Shown: positions 9,276-18,262 of the stretch, in pieces
Layout of the letters: each line of letters begins with the position of its first letter
Numbering within the stretch: position 1 is the stretch's first letter
Assembly (NCBI RefSeq): GCF_000719335.1
Contig: NZ_JOGB01000019.1
Coordinates: 127,649-191,648, forward strand
Origin: Streptomyces sp. NRRL S-87
Lineage (GTDB): Bacteria; Actinomycetota; Actinomycetes; Streptomycetales; Streptomycetaceae
Length of the DNA: 64,000 nucleotides
Direction: 5' to 3'
Notes under the pieces: model-generated
What the model was told of the DNA's origin: nothing
Seen by the model: only the letters and a program-made list of their open reading frames with translations
The model's database searches: none
Position numbers and translations under genes: made by a program

Positions 9276-10135
9276 CGGGCGGCCTCGACGGCCCGGGCGA
9301 CCCGGACGGCGTCGGCGGTGGCCCGTACCTCGTGGACCCGGACGGCCCAGGCGCCCTCGTGGGCGGCGATGGCCGAGACGGCGGCGGTGGCGGCGTCGCG
9401 TTCGCGGGCGGGCGGCGGCGCGGCCTCGGCGGTGCCGGCCAGGATGCGGCCCAGGAAGCGCTTGCGGGAGGCGGCCACCAGCACGGGGCGGCCCAGGGCG
9501 CGCAGCTCGGCGAGGTGCGCGACGAGGGCGAGGTCGTGCTCGGCCTGCTTGGCGAAGCCGAGGCCGGGGTCGATGACGAGGCGCTCGGGGGCGATGCCGC
9601 CGTCGATGACGGCGTCCATACGGGCCCGCAGCTCGGCGGTGACCTCCGCGACCACGTCGGAGTAGACGGCGCGGCTGTTCATGTCGGCGCTGAAGCCGCG
9701 CCAGTGCATGACGACGAACGGCACGCCGGTGTCGGCCACGGCGGGGATCATGCCGGGGTCGGCGAGGCCGCCGCTGACGTCGTTGACGAGGGTGGCGCCG
9801 GCGGCGACCGCCCGTTCGGCGACGGCCGCGCGCATGGTGTCGACGGAGACGGTGACGCCTTCGGAGGCGAGGCCGCGGACGACGGGGACGACGCGGCGGA
9901 GCTCTTCGTCGGCGTCGACGCGGGTGGCGCCGGGGCGGGTGGACTCGCCGCCGACGTCGACGAGGTCGGCGCCCTGGGCGACGAGGTCGAGTCCGCGCTT
10001 GACGGCGGCGGTGGTGTCGAACCAGCGGCCGCCGTCGGAGAAGGAGTCGGGGGTGACGTTGACGACCCCCATGACCGCGCAGCGGTCCCACTCCGGCAGG
10101 CCGACGACCCGGCCCCTGGCGGCTGCGCCGCGCAT
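9272..10135 (-). CDS. folP: Dihydropteroate synthase
   Basis: FolP condenses 6-hydroxymethyl-dihydropterin diphosphate with p-aminobenzoate and is the sulfonamide target. It shows the TIM-barrel motifs VMGVVNVTPDSFSDGG, LVDVGGESTRPGA, VSVDTMRAAVAE, LVNDVSGG and VIDPGLGFAKQAEHDL. The ATG at 10135 (287 residues) has GGAGGT 9 bases upstream; the ATG three codons earlier directly abuts that site and is less likely. It is the first gene of the folP-NTF2-folB-folK-DUF3180 operon. Its stop overlaps the next start by 4 bases. Confidence 0.96.
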   Translation of the reverse strand: MRGAAARGRVVGLPEWDRCAVMGVVNVTPDSFSDGGRWFDTTAAVKRGLDLVAQGADLVDVGGESTRPGATRVDADEELRRVVPVVRGLASEGVTVSVDTMRAAVAERAVAAGATLVNDVSGGLADPGMIPAVADTGVPFVVMHWRGFSADMNSRAVYSDVVAEVTAELRARMDAVIDGGIAPERLVIDPGLGFAKQAEHDLALVAHLAELRALGRPVLVAASRKRFLGRILAGTAEAAPPPARERDAATAAVSAIAAHEGAWAVRVHEVRATADAVRVARAVEAAR

Positions 10136-10251
10136 CGTGTTCATACCTCCAAGGGTAGGGCCGGGGCCTTGCGGCGCCCGGCCGGGCCCGGGGCCGGCGG
10201 CCGGGGGCCGGCGCCCCGGGGGGACGGACGACCCGGCCCCCCGGTCGGGGA

Positions 10252-12195
10252 TCAGGCGACCTGGACCTCGCGCTCGGCGGCGGGCTGGGTACGGGTCTTC
10301 GGCGCCGGACCGGGGCGGCCGGCGGTGCCGGTGGTGTCGGCGCCCGTACCCGCACCCGCACCGGCGGCCGTGTCGGCGGGCTCCGGGGCGGCGGTCAGGT
10401 GGGCGCACGGGCGGGCCGGCTTCGGGCCGCGGCGGGCGGCGAACAGGCGGGGCAGGGCGAGGGTGACGAAGCCCTCGGCCTGCATGGCGGCGAGCCCGAT
10501 GCGGGGCAGGTCGCGGGTGGTGCGGAAGACCACGAAGCGGGGCTCCCAGCGGGGGCGGAACTTGGCGTTGAACTTGTAGAGGGACTCGATCTGGAACCAG
10601 CGCGAGAGGAAGACCAGGAGGCCGCGCCAGATGCGCAGGACGGGGCCGGCGCCGATCTTCTCGCCGCGCGCGAGGGCGGAGCGGAACATCGCGAAGTTCA
10701 GAGAGACGCGCTCGATGCCCAGCTGCGGGCAGGCGGCCAGGGCCGCGACGATCAGCAGCTCGTTCATGCCGGGGTCGGCGGCCCGGTCGCGGCGCATGAG
10801 CTCCAGCGACATGCCGTCCTTGCCCCAGGGCACGAAGTGCTGGATGGCCTTGAGGTCGCCGAAGGGGCTGGTGTCGCCCTCCTCGGAGCGGTGGGCGGTG
10901 ACGATGACGCAGTCGCCGTCGCCGGGGTCGCCCACGCGGCCGAGGGCCATGGAGAAGCCGCGCTCGGTGTCGGTGCCGCGCCAGGCCTCGGCGGCGCCGC
11001 GGACGGCGGTGAGCTCCTCGTCGGTCAGCTCGCTGACCCGGCGCACCTTGGTGGTGTAGCCGTTGCGCTCGATGCGCTTGACCATCTGTCGGACGTTGCG
11101 CATGGCGCGTCCGGTGAGGGAGAAGTCCTTGACGTCGACGATGGCCTCGTCGCCGAGTTCGAGGGCGTCCAGGCCGGTCTCGCGGGTCCAGACCTCGCCG
11201 CCGGTCTCGCTGCAGCCCATGACGGCGGGGGTCCAGGAGTGGGCCCGGGCCTCCTCCATGAAGCGCTCGATGGCGCCCGGCCAGGCCTCGACGTCGCCGA
11301 TGGGGTCGCCCGAGGCGAGCATGACGCCGGAGACGACGCGGTAGGTGACGGCCGCCTTGCCGCTGGGGGAGAAGACGACGGCCTTGTCGCGGCGGAGCGC
11401 GAAGTGGCCGAGGGAGTCGCGGGCGCCGTGCTTGGCGAGCAGCTCGCGCAGGTGGGTCTCGTCGGCGGGGGTGAGCCGGGCGGCCGGGTGCTCGGGGCGG
11501 AAGGCGAGGTAGACGGTGGTCAGCGCGGTGAGCATGCCGAGGGCGCCGAGGGAGTAGCCCACGGTCCAGGACACCTGGCCGGAGTAGGCGACGGGGCCCT
11601 CGAAGCCGAAGAGTCCGTAGAGGACGTGGGTGAGCTGGTCGGCGATGCTCGGCTGGCCCAGCAGGCGCTTGGGGTGGGAGTTGACGATGACCAGTCCGAG
11701 GCCGATGGAGCCGGCGCTCATGAGGACGAAGTTGGCCAGCGCCTTCCACCGGCTGCGCGGGTCGGGCAGGGCGTCGAACTCACTCCGGTGGCGCAGCAGC
11801 AGCGCGAGGAGCGCGGCGGCGATGAGGACGCCGACGACGGAGTGGCGGTACGTGAACTGCGCCACGGCCCCCGCGGGGAGCAGGACGACGGCGGCCCGCC
11901 AGGCCCGGCGCTTGCGGCGCTTGAGGCCGTGGGCGAGCAGCAGGAGCAGGACGCCGGCGCTGATGGCGAGGGCGGCCGCGAACGGGCCGAGGGCGCCGGG
12001 GAGGACCTCGGCGAGGGTGTGGATGCGGCTGTGCCGGAACCGCGGGAACACGCCCGCGGCGACGTCCAGCAGGCCCACGACGGTGCATGCCGCGCCGACG
12101 AGACGGGGTACGGACTCGGGACGTGGGCCGCTGAGGATGCGGCGTACCTTGCTCGGAACCTGTCCCGACTTATCGCCATCTATCCTGACAGACAT
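10252..12195 (-). CDS. Membrane phosphatidylglycerol lysyltransferase-like protein (DUF2156, MprF C-terminal type)
   Basis: The 647-residue protein has an N-terminal block of about six to seven hydrophobic helices (roughly residues 25-240) and a cytoplasmic C-terminal DUF2156 domain built from tandem GNAT folds. Examples are HFALRRDKAVVFSPSGKAAV, SGDPIGD and FRSALARGEKIGAGPVLR. In MprF and related enzymes this domain transfers an aminoacyl group from tRNA to a membrane lipid, altering surface charge. The ATG at 12195 has an AGGA site 5 bases upstream. The C-terminal 60 residues are Pro/Ala/Thr-rich and poorly conserved in type. A divergent esterase-like gene begins 150 bases away. Amino acid and lipid acceptor cannot be predicted. 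Confidence 0.88.
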   Translation of the reverse strand: MSVRIDGDKSGQVPSKVRRILSGPRPESVPRLVGAACTVVGLLDVAAGVFPRFRHSRIHTLAEVLPGALGPFAAALAISAGVLLLLLAHGLKRRKRRAWRAAVVLLPAGAVAQFTYRHSVVGVLIAAALLALLLRHRSEFDALPDPRSRWKALANFVLMSAGSIGLGLVIVNSHPKRLLGQPSIADQLTHVLYGLFGFEGPVAYSGQVSWTVGYSLGALGMLTALTTVYLAFRPEHPAARLTPADETHLRELLAKHGARDSLGHFALRRDKAVVFSPSGKAAVTYRVVSGVMLASGDPIGDVEAWPGAIERFMEEARAHSWTPAVMGCSETGGEVWTRETGLDALELGDEAIVDVKDFSLTGRAMRNVRQMVKRIERNGYTTKVRRVSELTDEELTAVRGAAEAWRGTDTERGFSMALGRVGDPGDGDCVIVTAHRSEEGDTSPFGDLKAIQHFVPWGKDGMSLELMRRDRAADPGMNELLIVAALAACPQLGIERVSLNFAMFRSALARGEKIGAGPVLRIWRGLLVFLSRWFQIESLYKFNAKFRPRWEPRFVVFRTTRDLPRIGLAAMQAEGFVTLALPRLFAARRGPKPARPCAHLTAAPEPADTAAGAGAGTGADTTGTAGRPGPAPKTRTQPAAEREVQVA

Positions 12196-12345
12196 CGCTT
12201 CCTGCAGCTCCGCGAGAGATCCTGTGACCGAAGGCCACAGCGGCTTCCGGACATGTGCGCCCACTAGGACGGCTCGAGCGGGACGCGGGTTCACTGTTTC
12301 CGAAGAAAAAACTCATTCCGCCTTCAGAAAGTCGCTGACTGCATC

Positions 12346-13455
12346 ATGGGTCTCACCAGCAATACGGTCCTGGCGCTGGCCATCGTCGCGGGCGTGCTGC
12401 TCTTCGTCGCGACCGTCTGGTTCTGGCCGCGGCTGTCGGGCCGCACCTGGCGTGCCGTGTCCGGACGGGTGGGCCTGCTGCTCGCCACGCAGCTCGCGCT
12501 GTTCTCGGCGGTGGGCCTCGCGGCCAACAAATCGTTTCTCTTCTACGGTTCCTGGGCGGACCTGTTCGGCCAGGAGACCGAGTTGGGCGTGGTGGTCGAC
12601 CACTCGGCGGGCGCCAAGGACATCAAGGTCGTCGGTACCCAGAAGCTCGACGTGCCCGGCGGGGCCCGGCCGGCCGTGGGCGGCCAGATCCAGAAGGTGG
12701 TGGTGGCCGGGCAGAAGTCGAAGATAACCAGCCCGGCGTACGTGTACCTGCCGCCGGAGTACTTCCAGCCGCAGCACGCCAAGGACGCCTTCCCGGCCGC
12801 CGTGGTCCTGACGGGCTATCCGGGCACCGCGGAGAACCTGATCAAGGGGCTGGACTACCCGATGAGGGCCTACAAGCAGGCCAAGGCGGGCAAGATGAAG
12901 CCGATGGTCCTGGTCATGATGCGGCCGACGGTGGCGCCGCCGCGGGACACCGAGTGCGTGGACATACCCGGGGGACCGAAGACCGAGACCTTCTTCGCCG
13001 AGGACCTGCCCAAGGCCATCGGCGAGAGCTACCGCGTCGGCAGCAAGCCGCAGAACCTGGGCTTCGTCGGCAACTCCACCGGCGGCTACTGCGCGCTGAA
13101 GATGGGCATCCACTACCCGGGCACCTTCGGCGCGGTGGCCGGCCTGTCCGCTTACTACAAGGCCGCGCAGGACCCGACCACCGGCGACCTCTTCCACGGC
13201 GACAAGGCCCTCAAGACGCGCGCCAACCTGCTGGCCAGCCTGAAGGCCAAGGCCCCGTCCCACACGTCGTTCCTGGTCACCAGCAGCCGGACGGGTGAGG
13301 GCAACCTCGCCGACACCAAGAAGTTCATCGCGGGCGTGAAGCAGGGCGACCGCGTCTCGTCGATCATCCTCGACAGCGGCGGCCACAACTTCAACACGTG
13401 GCGGCGCGAGATCGAGCCGATGCTGATCTGGATCAGCGGCCGGCTGCAGGCCTGA
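12346..13455 (+). CDS. Membrane-anchored alpha/beta-hydrolase (esterase D/antigen 85-like)
   Basis: This 369-residue protein has two N-terminal hydrophobic helices (about residues 7-28 and 43-60) and then a periplasm-facing esterase domain. The nucleophile elbow is GFVGNSTGGYCA (Ser in GNSTGG), and ILDSGGHNFNTW likely supplies the catalytic His; the fold resembles the esterase D/Ag85 family. Similar proteins are found beside aminoacyl-lipid synthases, where they can remove the amino acid from the lipid. The neighbouring divergent DUF2156 gene supports that idea, but the substrate is unproven. The start is the ATG at 12346 with only a weak ribosome site. Confidence 0.87.
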   Translation: MGLTSNTVLALAIVAGVLLFVATVWFWPRLSGRTWRAVSGRVGLLLATQLALFSAVGLAANKSFLFYGSWADLFGQETELGVVVDHSAGAKDIKVVGTQKLDVPGGARPAVGGQIQKVVVAGQKSKITSPAYVYLPPEYFQPQHAKDAFPAAVVLTGYPGTAENLIKGLDYPMRAYKQAKAGKMKPMVLVMMRPTVAPPRDTECVDIPGGPKTETFFAEDLPKAIGESYRVGSKPQNLGFVGNSTGGYCALKMGIHYPGTFGAVAGLSAYYKAAQDPTTGDLFHGDKALKTRANLLASLKAKAPSHTSFLVTSSRTGEGNLADTKKFIAGVKQGDRVSSIILDSGGHNFNTWRREIEPMLIWISGRLQA

Positions 13456-13509
13456 CGGGCCGTCCGGTCACCCGGACGGCCGTCCTGTCGGACCGTTAAC
13501 CCGCCCCGG

Positions 13510-14478
13510 TCAGGGCTCCGCCCGGCGCAGCGCGCGGTGCACCGCCGCCGGGGTCAGCACGCCCAGCACCGCCCCGTCCGGCCCGTCCTCCGCGGCCGTG
13601 ACCGCGATCCGGCCCGCGTCCTGCTGGAGCAGCAGCGCCAGTGCCTCCCGCAGCGAGGCGCCCAGGGGCAGGCGCGCGTGGGGGAGCTCCGCCCCGTCGG
13701 GGACCGGTTCGAGGTCCGCGCGCTCCACCCGCGTCACCGCCAGCCGCTTCAGGCCGCGGTCCGCGCCCACGAAGTCCGCCACGTACGGGGTGGCCGGCGC
13801 GGCCAGCACGGTGGCCGGGGGCGCGAACTGCTCGATGGTGCTGTGCCCGTAGACCGCGATCCGGTCCCCGAGCCGGACCGCCTCCTCCAGGTCGTGCGTG
13901 ACCAGCAGGATCGTCTTGCCCACGGTGCGCTGGAGCGCCAGGAACTCGTTCTGCAGGCGCTCGCGCACCACCGGGTCCACCGCACCGAACGGCTCGTCCA
14001 TCAGGAGGACGGGCGGATCGGCGGCCAGCGCCCGGGCCACTCCCACGCGCTGGCGCTGCCCGCCGGACAGCTGGTCGGGGAAGCGGCCGCCGTGCACCGC
14101 CGGGTCGAGGCCGACGAGTTCGAGGAGTTCGGCGGCGCGCTCGCGGGCCTTCGCCTTGGGCGTGCCGAGCAGCCGGGGGACGGTGGCCGTGTTCTCCAGC
14201 ACGGTCTTGTGGGGGAAGAGCCCGACCTGCTGGATGACGTACCCGATGCGGCGCCGCAGTTCGACCGGATCGGTGCCCGCGACGTCCCGGCCGTCGATCA
14301 GGACGCGGCCGGAGGTCGGCTCGACCAGCCGGTTGACCATCTTCATGGTCGTCGTCTTGCCGCAGCCCGACGGGCCCACCAGGGTGACCAGTTCGCCCTC
14401 GGCCACCTCGAAGGAGAGGTCCTCGACCGCGGTGGTGCCGTCGTCGTAGCGCTTGGTCACATGCTCGAATCGGATCAC
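13510..14478 (-). CDS. Osmoprotectant (glycine betaine/choline-type) ABC transporter ATP-binding protein
   Basis: A 322-residue ABC ATPase of the OpuCA/ProV class. Walker A is GPSGCGKTTTMKMVN (about residues 36-50), the signature is LSGGQRQRVGVARAL, and Walker B is VLLMDEPFGAVDP, followed by the LVTHDLEEAV switch histidine. After the nucleotide-binding domain there is a C-terminal ~70-residue segment (from about 250) ending in GAVLGVLTPAAVHRALRR that looks like a single CBS-like unit rather than the usual tandem pair. The start GTG at 14478 is the only sensible one. The gene is divergent from the permease genes, which is less common than the co-directional opuC arrangement. Confidence 0.92.
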   Translation of the reverse strand: MIRFEHVTKRYDDGTTAVEDLSFEVAEGELVTLVGPSGCGKTTTMKMVNRLVEPTSGRVLIDGRDVAGTDPVELRRRIGYVIQQVGLFPHKTVLENTATVPRLLGTPKAKARERAAELLELVGLDPAVHGGRFPDQLSGGQRQRVGVARALAADPPVLLMDEPFGAVDPVVRERLQNEFLALQRTVGKTILLVTHDLEEAVRLGDRIAVYGHSTIEQFAPPATVLAAPATPYVADFVGADRGLKRLAVTRVERADLEPVPDGAELPHARLPLGASLREALALLLQQDAGRIAVTAAEDGPDGAVLGVLTPAAVHRALRRAEP

Positions 14479-14618
14479 GGGCCCATCTTCGCAGTGGGTT
14501 TGTGAAGGCGGTGTTGCCCCGGTGCGAAGGATCCGGGCGTTGTCGGCGGCGGGGGTTAGGGTCGTGGTGATCGCCGCGGACGCGGCGCCGGGACGAGCCG
14601 ACCGGAGGGGGTGGGGGG

Positions 14619-15299
14619 ATGGCCGCTGCACCGAACTGCCTCGTGGCGAACGACTGGATCTGCTGGGAGTACGTGCGCTCGCGCAGCCAGGAGCTGACCG
14701 ACGCGACGCTGCAGCACGTGTGGATCACCGTGGTCTCGGTGCTCGTGGGACTGGCCGTCTCGGTGCCCCTGGCCCTCCTGGCGCGCCGCCGCCCGGCCTT
14801 CGCCGGCCCGATGCTGGCGACCACCACCCTGTTGTACGGGATCCCCTCGCTCGCCATGTTCTCGCTCCTGACGCCCGTGTTCGGGTTGTCGGCGTCGGTG
14901 GTCGTCACGGGGCTGGTGCTGTACTCGCTGACGATCCTCGTGCGTAACCTCCTGGCGGGCCTGGCGGCCGTGCCGGACGAGGTCCGCGAGGCCGCCCGCG
15001 GCATGGGGTACGGGCCCGCGCGGCTGCTGTGGCAGGTGGAACTGCCGCTGGCGCTGCCGACGCTGATGGCCGGGATACGCATCGCGACGGTGTCCACCGT
15101 CGCGCTGACCTCGGTGGGCTCGATCGTCGGCAGCGGCGGGCTGGGCAACCTCATCGCCCCGGCCGTGCAGAGCTCCTTCCGGGCCCAGGTGCTGACCGCT
15201 TCCGTGCTGTGCGTCCTGCTGGCCCTGGTGGCGGACCTCCTGCTGCTCGGCGTGCAGCGGCTGGTGACGCCCTGGGCGCGCGCGGCGAAGGGGGGCTGA
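14619..15299 (+). CDS. Osmoprotectant ABC transporter permease (first)
   Basis: The 226-residue membrane protein has five to six hydrophobic helices and the inner-membrane component signature EAARGMGYGPARLLWQVELPLALP (about residues 125-148), the site that contacts the ATPase. It matches OpuCB-type permeases for betaine, choline or related osmolytes. The ATG follows a GGAGGGGG ribosome site. It is separated by 3 bases from the second permease gene, so the two are probably translationally coupled and form a heterodimeric channel. Confidence 0.93.
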   Translation: MAAAPNCLVANDWICWEYVRSRSQELTDATLQHVWITVVSVLVGLAVSVPLALLARRRPAFAGPMLATTTLLYGIPSLAMFSLLTPVFGLSASVVVTGLVLYSLTILVRNLLAGLAAVPDEVREAARGMGYGPARLLWQVELPLALPTLMAGIRIATVSTVALTSVGSIVGSGGLGNLIAPAVQSSFRAQVLTASVLCVLLALVADLLLLGVQRLVTPWARAAKGG

Positions 15300-15302
15300 G
15301 CG

Positions 15303-15965
15303 GTGTCGGTACCGGTCGGGACGTGGCGCTGGCTGAGCGACGGGGCGCACTGGACGGGGGAGTCCGGGGTCTGGCACCGGCTCGCCGAGCACGCGTACGT
15401 GAGCGGCGTCGCGCTGGGGCTGGCATGCGCGGTGGCGCTGCCGGTCGGACTGTGGCTGGGGCACCTGGGCCGCGGCGGGACGGTGGCCGCGCAGGTGGCG
15501 AACGTGGGCCGGGCGGTACCGGTGTTCGCGGTGCTGGCGCTCTTCATGGTCTCGCCGCTGCGCAATGCCGGGTACCTGCCGACGATCACGGCGCTGGTGC
15601 TGTTCGCGCTGCCGCCGCTGCTGACGAACGCGTACGTCGGTGTCCGCGAGGTCGACCGGTCGGTGGTCGAGGCGGCGTGCGGGATGGGCATGTCCGGGCC
15701 GCAGGTGTTCCGGCGGGTGGAACTGCCGCTGGCGCGACCGCTCCTGATGACGGGGGTGCGCTCGGCGGCCGTGCAGGTCGTCGCGACCGCCACGATCGCC
15801 GCGATGGTCGGCCAGGGCGGCCTCGGCCGCATCATCACGGCCGGCTTCAGCACGTACAGCACGCCGCAGGTGGTGGCGGGCGCGCTGCTGGTGGCGGCCC
15901 TGGCCCTGGTGGTCGAGGGGGTGTTCGTGGTGGCCGACCGGCTCCTCGGGCCGGCCCGCCGCTGA
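15303..15965 (+). CDS. Osmoprotectant ABC transporter permease (second)
   Basis: A 220-residue OpuCD-type permease starting with GTG 3 bases after the previous stop. It has about five membrane helices and the coupling motif EAACGMGMSGPQVFRRVELPLARP (split here as EAACGMGMSGP and VFRRVELPLARP). It should pair with the upstream permease. The solute-binding protein gene follows 74 bases downstream in the same direction, consistent with a permease-permease-binding protein operon. Confidence 0.93.
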   Translation: MSVPVGTWRWLSDGAHWTGESGVWHRLAEHAYVSGVALGLACAVALPVGLWLGHLGRGGTVAAQVANVGRAVPVFAVLALFMVSPLRNAGYLPTITALVLFALPPLLTNAYVGVREVDRSVVEAACGMGMSGPQVFRRVELPLARPLLMTGVRSAAVQVVATATIAAMVGQGGLGRIITAGFSTYSTPQVVAGALLVAALALVVEGVFVVADRLLGPARR

Positions 15966-16039
15966 TCCGCCGTCCCCGCCGTCCCCGTCGCCCCGCCCCC
16001 GCTGTGCCCCTGTCCGCTTCCGTCGAACGGAGTTTCCCC

Positions 16040-17020
16040 ATGAGCAAGACCACGCGCCTGCTCGGCGCCGCGCTGGGTGTGCTGGCCCTGACCGGAACGC
16101 TGGCCGCCTGCGGCGGCGACAGCCTGGAGAAGAGCAAGGACGCCGGCTCCGCGCCCGCGGGCGGCTCGGGCGAGAAGGGCTCGCTGGTGGTCGGCGCCGC
16201 GGGCTTCACCGAGTCCAACGTGCTGGCCGAGCTGTACGCTCAGCTGCTCGGCGCGGCCGGCTACGGCACGTCCGTCAAGACGGTCAGCAACCGCGAGCTG
16301 TACGAGCCCGCCCTGGAGAAGGGCGAGATCGACGTCGTGCCCGAATACGCGGCGACCCTCGCCGAGTTCCTGAACGCCAAGGCCAACGGTCCGGACGCAC
16401 CCCAGAAGAAGCCCGTCGCCTCCGCGGACGTGGCCGCCACGGTCGCGGGCCTGGAGAAGCTGGCCGCTCCCCTGGGCCTGAAGGTCCTGCCGGCGGGCGC
16501 GGCGGTCGACCAGAACGCCTTCGCGGTGAGCAAGGAATTCGCGGCCGAGAACAAGCTCAAGACCCTTTCCGACCTCGGTGCGGCGAAGCTGAAGGTAAAG
16601 GTCGCGGCAGGTGACGAATGCGCCGTGCGCCCCTTCTGCGCGGTGGGCCTGAAGGAGAAATACGGAATCGACGTCTCCGGTATCGACCCCAAGGGCGTCG
16701 GCACCCCGCAGGCCAAGCAGGCCGTCAAGGACGGGGTCGACCAGCTGGTGCTGACCACGACCACGGACGCCACGCTGGAGGCCTTCGGCCTGGTCCTCCT
16801 CGAGGACGACAAGAAGCTGCAGAACGCCGACAACGTCCTGCCCGTGGTGAATGCGAAGGACGCCGGAAGTGCGGAGATCGCGGCCGCCCTGGCGAAGTTG
16901 ACCAAGGTGCTCAGCACGGCCGATCTCGCCGAACTCAACCGCAAGGTCGACGGCGAGCGCGCCAAGCCCGGCGACGTCGCGAAGGCCTACCTCACGGAAA
17001 AGGGCCTGATCGAGAAGTAG
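16040..17020 (+). CDS. Osmoprotectant ABC transporter substrate-binding lipoprotein
   Basis: A 326-residue OpuCC/ProX-type binding protein. The N-terminus MSKTTRLLGAALGVLALTGT is followed by the lipobox LAAC (Cys at about residue 24), then a Gly/Ser linker and the mature domain (LVVGAAGFTESNVLAELYAQLL; VVPEYAATLAEFLNAKAN). The NRELYEPALEKGEIDVVPEY region is typical of quaternary-amine binders. GGAG lies 7 bases before the ATG. It completes the transporter with the two permeases upstream and the divergent ATPase. Confidence 0.93.
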   Translation: MSKTTRLLGAALGVLALTGTLAACGGDSLEKSKDAGSAPAGGSGEKGSLVVGAAGFTESNVLAELYAQLLGAAGYGTSVKTVSNRELYEPALEKGEIDVVPEYAATLAEFLNAKANGPDAPQKKPVASADVAATVAGLEKLAAPLGLKVLPAGAAVDQNAFAVSKEFAAENKLKTLSDLGAAKLKVKVAAGDECAVRPFCAVGLKEKYGIDVSGIDPKGVGTPQAKQAVKDGVDQLVLTTTTDATLEAFGLVLLEDDKKLQNADNVLPVVNAKDAGSAEIAAALAKLTKVLSTADLAELNRKVDGERAKPGDVAKAYLTEKGLIEK

Positions 17021-17103
17021 CCGCGGGGCCTTGGGGTAACCGCCTGGAAACAGATTGCCGGGCGGCTCCCCCAAGGCAGTGCACGCACTGTAAATTTCAG
17101 GCC

Positions 17104-18126
17104 ATGCCACGTGGACGCCACCGCCATTCGCCGCCCCTGCACAGGCTCCTCACCCCCACGACGATCGCCGGTGTCTCGCTCACCAGCGCCGCGGTCGCCT
17201 GGCTCCTCGCGGAACCGGTGGCGCTCCGCCTCCTGGTGGCCGCCACCGCCGCCGCCGGCGTCACGGGCGCGGTGGTCATGCGCGGCTGGGACCGCGCGGC
17301 CGGCCGTCGCGTCGCGGAGTTGACGCGCGAGCGCGTGCGCGACGAGTGGCGCGCCGAGGACCGCATCGCGGAGCTGGAGTCCGACCTGGAGGAGTCCCGG
17401 GCGCTGCGCGCCAAGCTGGAGAAGACGCTGCGTGCCAAGCGGGTCGAGCTCGCGGGTCTGCGCGGCGAGCACGCGGCGCTGCTGCGCCGGTACGCGACGG
17501 CCGAGACGGAGCGCGCCAGCGCCCTGGAGGGCCGCCGACTGCTGGCGAAGGCCGCCGCGCCCACCTCCCCGGCGAAGGAGCTCCCCGCCCCGTCGGAGGA
17601 CCGGACGACCGCCGGCGCGCCGACCGCGCTCGGGTACGCCCGGGCGCACGCGGCCCTGACCGCGCTGGCCCGCAAGGCCGGGGCGCCGGCCGCGCCCGGT
17701 GCGGTGCAGGCCGGCGGCGCGGCCGCCCCCGCCGAGGCGCACGCCAGGGCCCTGCCGCAGGGCCCGGCCCCGGCCGCGGCCCTGCCGCCGGCCGCCCCCG
17801 CGACCCTGCCCGCCCGCCGGACGCCCTCCGCGGTGGCCCCGTACGCGGCGGCCCGCCGTACGGTCTCCCGTGCCGAGGGCGGCTTCGACTTCTTCGGCAC
17901 CAAGTCCGCGGCCCGGACCCGCGCCGCCATCGAGGCGGTGCAGAACGAGGACCTCGCCGACGTGGTGGGCGCCGAGGCCCTGGCGGTCCACAAGGCCGAG
18001 TCCGCCGAGCCGGAGTTCAAGCCGCGGGCCCCCGAGCACCGGGCGGTCGGCCAGGTCATCGACCTGACCGCGCACGACGAGACCGAGGCCATCGACGTGG
18101 CGTCCCTGCGCACCGCGATCTCGTGA
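17104..18126 (+). CDS. Conserved hypothetical membrane protein with coiled coil
   Basis: I do not recognise a named family for this 340-residue protein. The N-terminus is basic (MPRGRHRHSPPLHRLL), followed by two hydrophobic stretches at about 19-37 and 42-60. Then comes a long charged heptad-rich segment at about 65-135 (AELTRERVRDEWRAEDRIAEL), predicted coiled coil. Residues 140-265 are Ala/Pro-rich. The C-terminal ~75 residues are more ordered, with GGFDFFGTKSAARTRAAIEAV and GQVIDLTAHDETEAIDV. The layout suggests a membrane-tethered scaffold facing the cytoplasm. The gene converges on the nuoD paralogue across a terminator. Confidence 0.78.
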   Translation: MPRGRHRHSPPLHRLLTPTTIAGVSLTSAAVAWLLAEPVALRLLVAATAAAGVTGAVVMRGWDRAAGRRVAELTRERVRDEWRAEDRIAELESDLEESRALRAKLEKTLRAKRVELAGLRGEHAALLRRYATAETERASALEGRRLLAKAAAPTSPAKELPAPSEDRTTAGAPTALGYARAHAALTALARKAGAPAAPGAVQAGGAAAPAEAHARALPQGPAPAAALPPAAPATLPARRTPSAVAPYAAARRTVSRAEGGFDFFGTKSAARTRAAIEAVQNEDLADVVGAEALAVHKAESAEPEFKPRAPEHRAVGQVIDLTAHDETEAIDVASLRTAIS

Positions 18127-18211
18127 CGCCCGGCAGGAACCTTCCTGCGGACAGCACCCCGGCGAGAACACCCGGGCGAGCACACCCGGGCGAGAACACC
18201 CCGGCAACGCA

Positions 18212-18250
18212 CGAGAGCCGGCCAGGCGCCCCGCGCCCGGCCGGCTCTCG
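18212..18250. terminator. Shared hairpin between convergent genes
   Basis: A 12-bp perfect inverted repeat (18212-18223 with 18239-18250, 15-base loop) lies between the plus-strand coiled-coil gene and the minus-strand nuoD paralogue, and probably terminates both. Just upstream, about 18167-18205, ACACCC(G)GGGCGAG-like units repeat three times. Confidence 0.7.
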
Positions 18251-18262
18251 CGCGTCCGCCGG

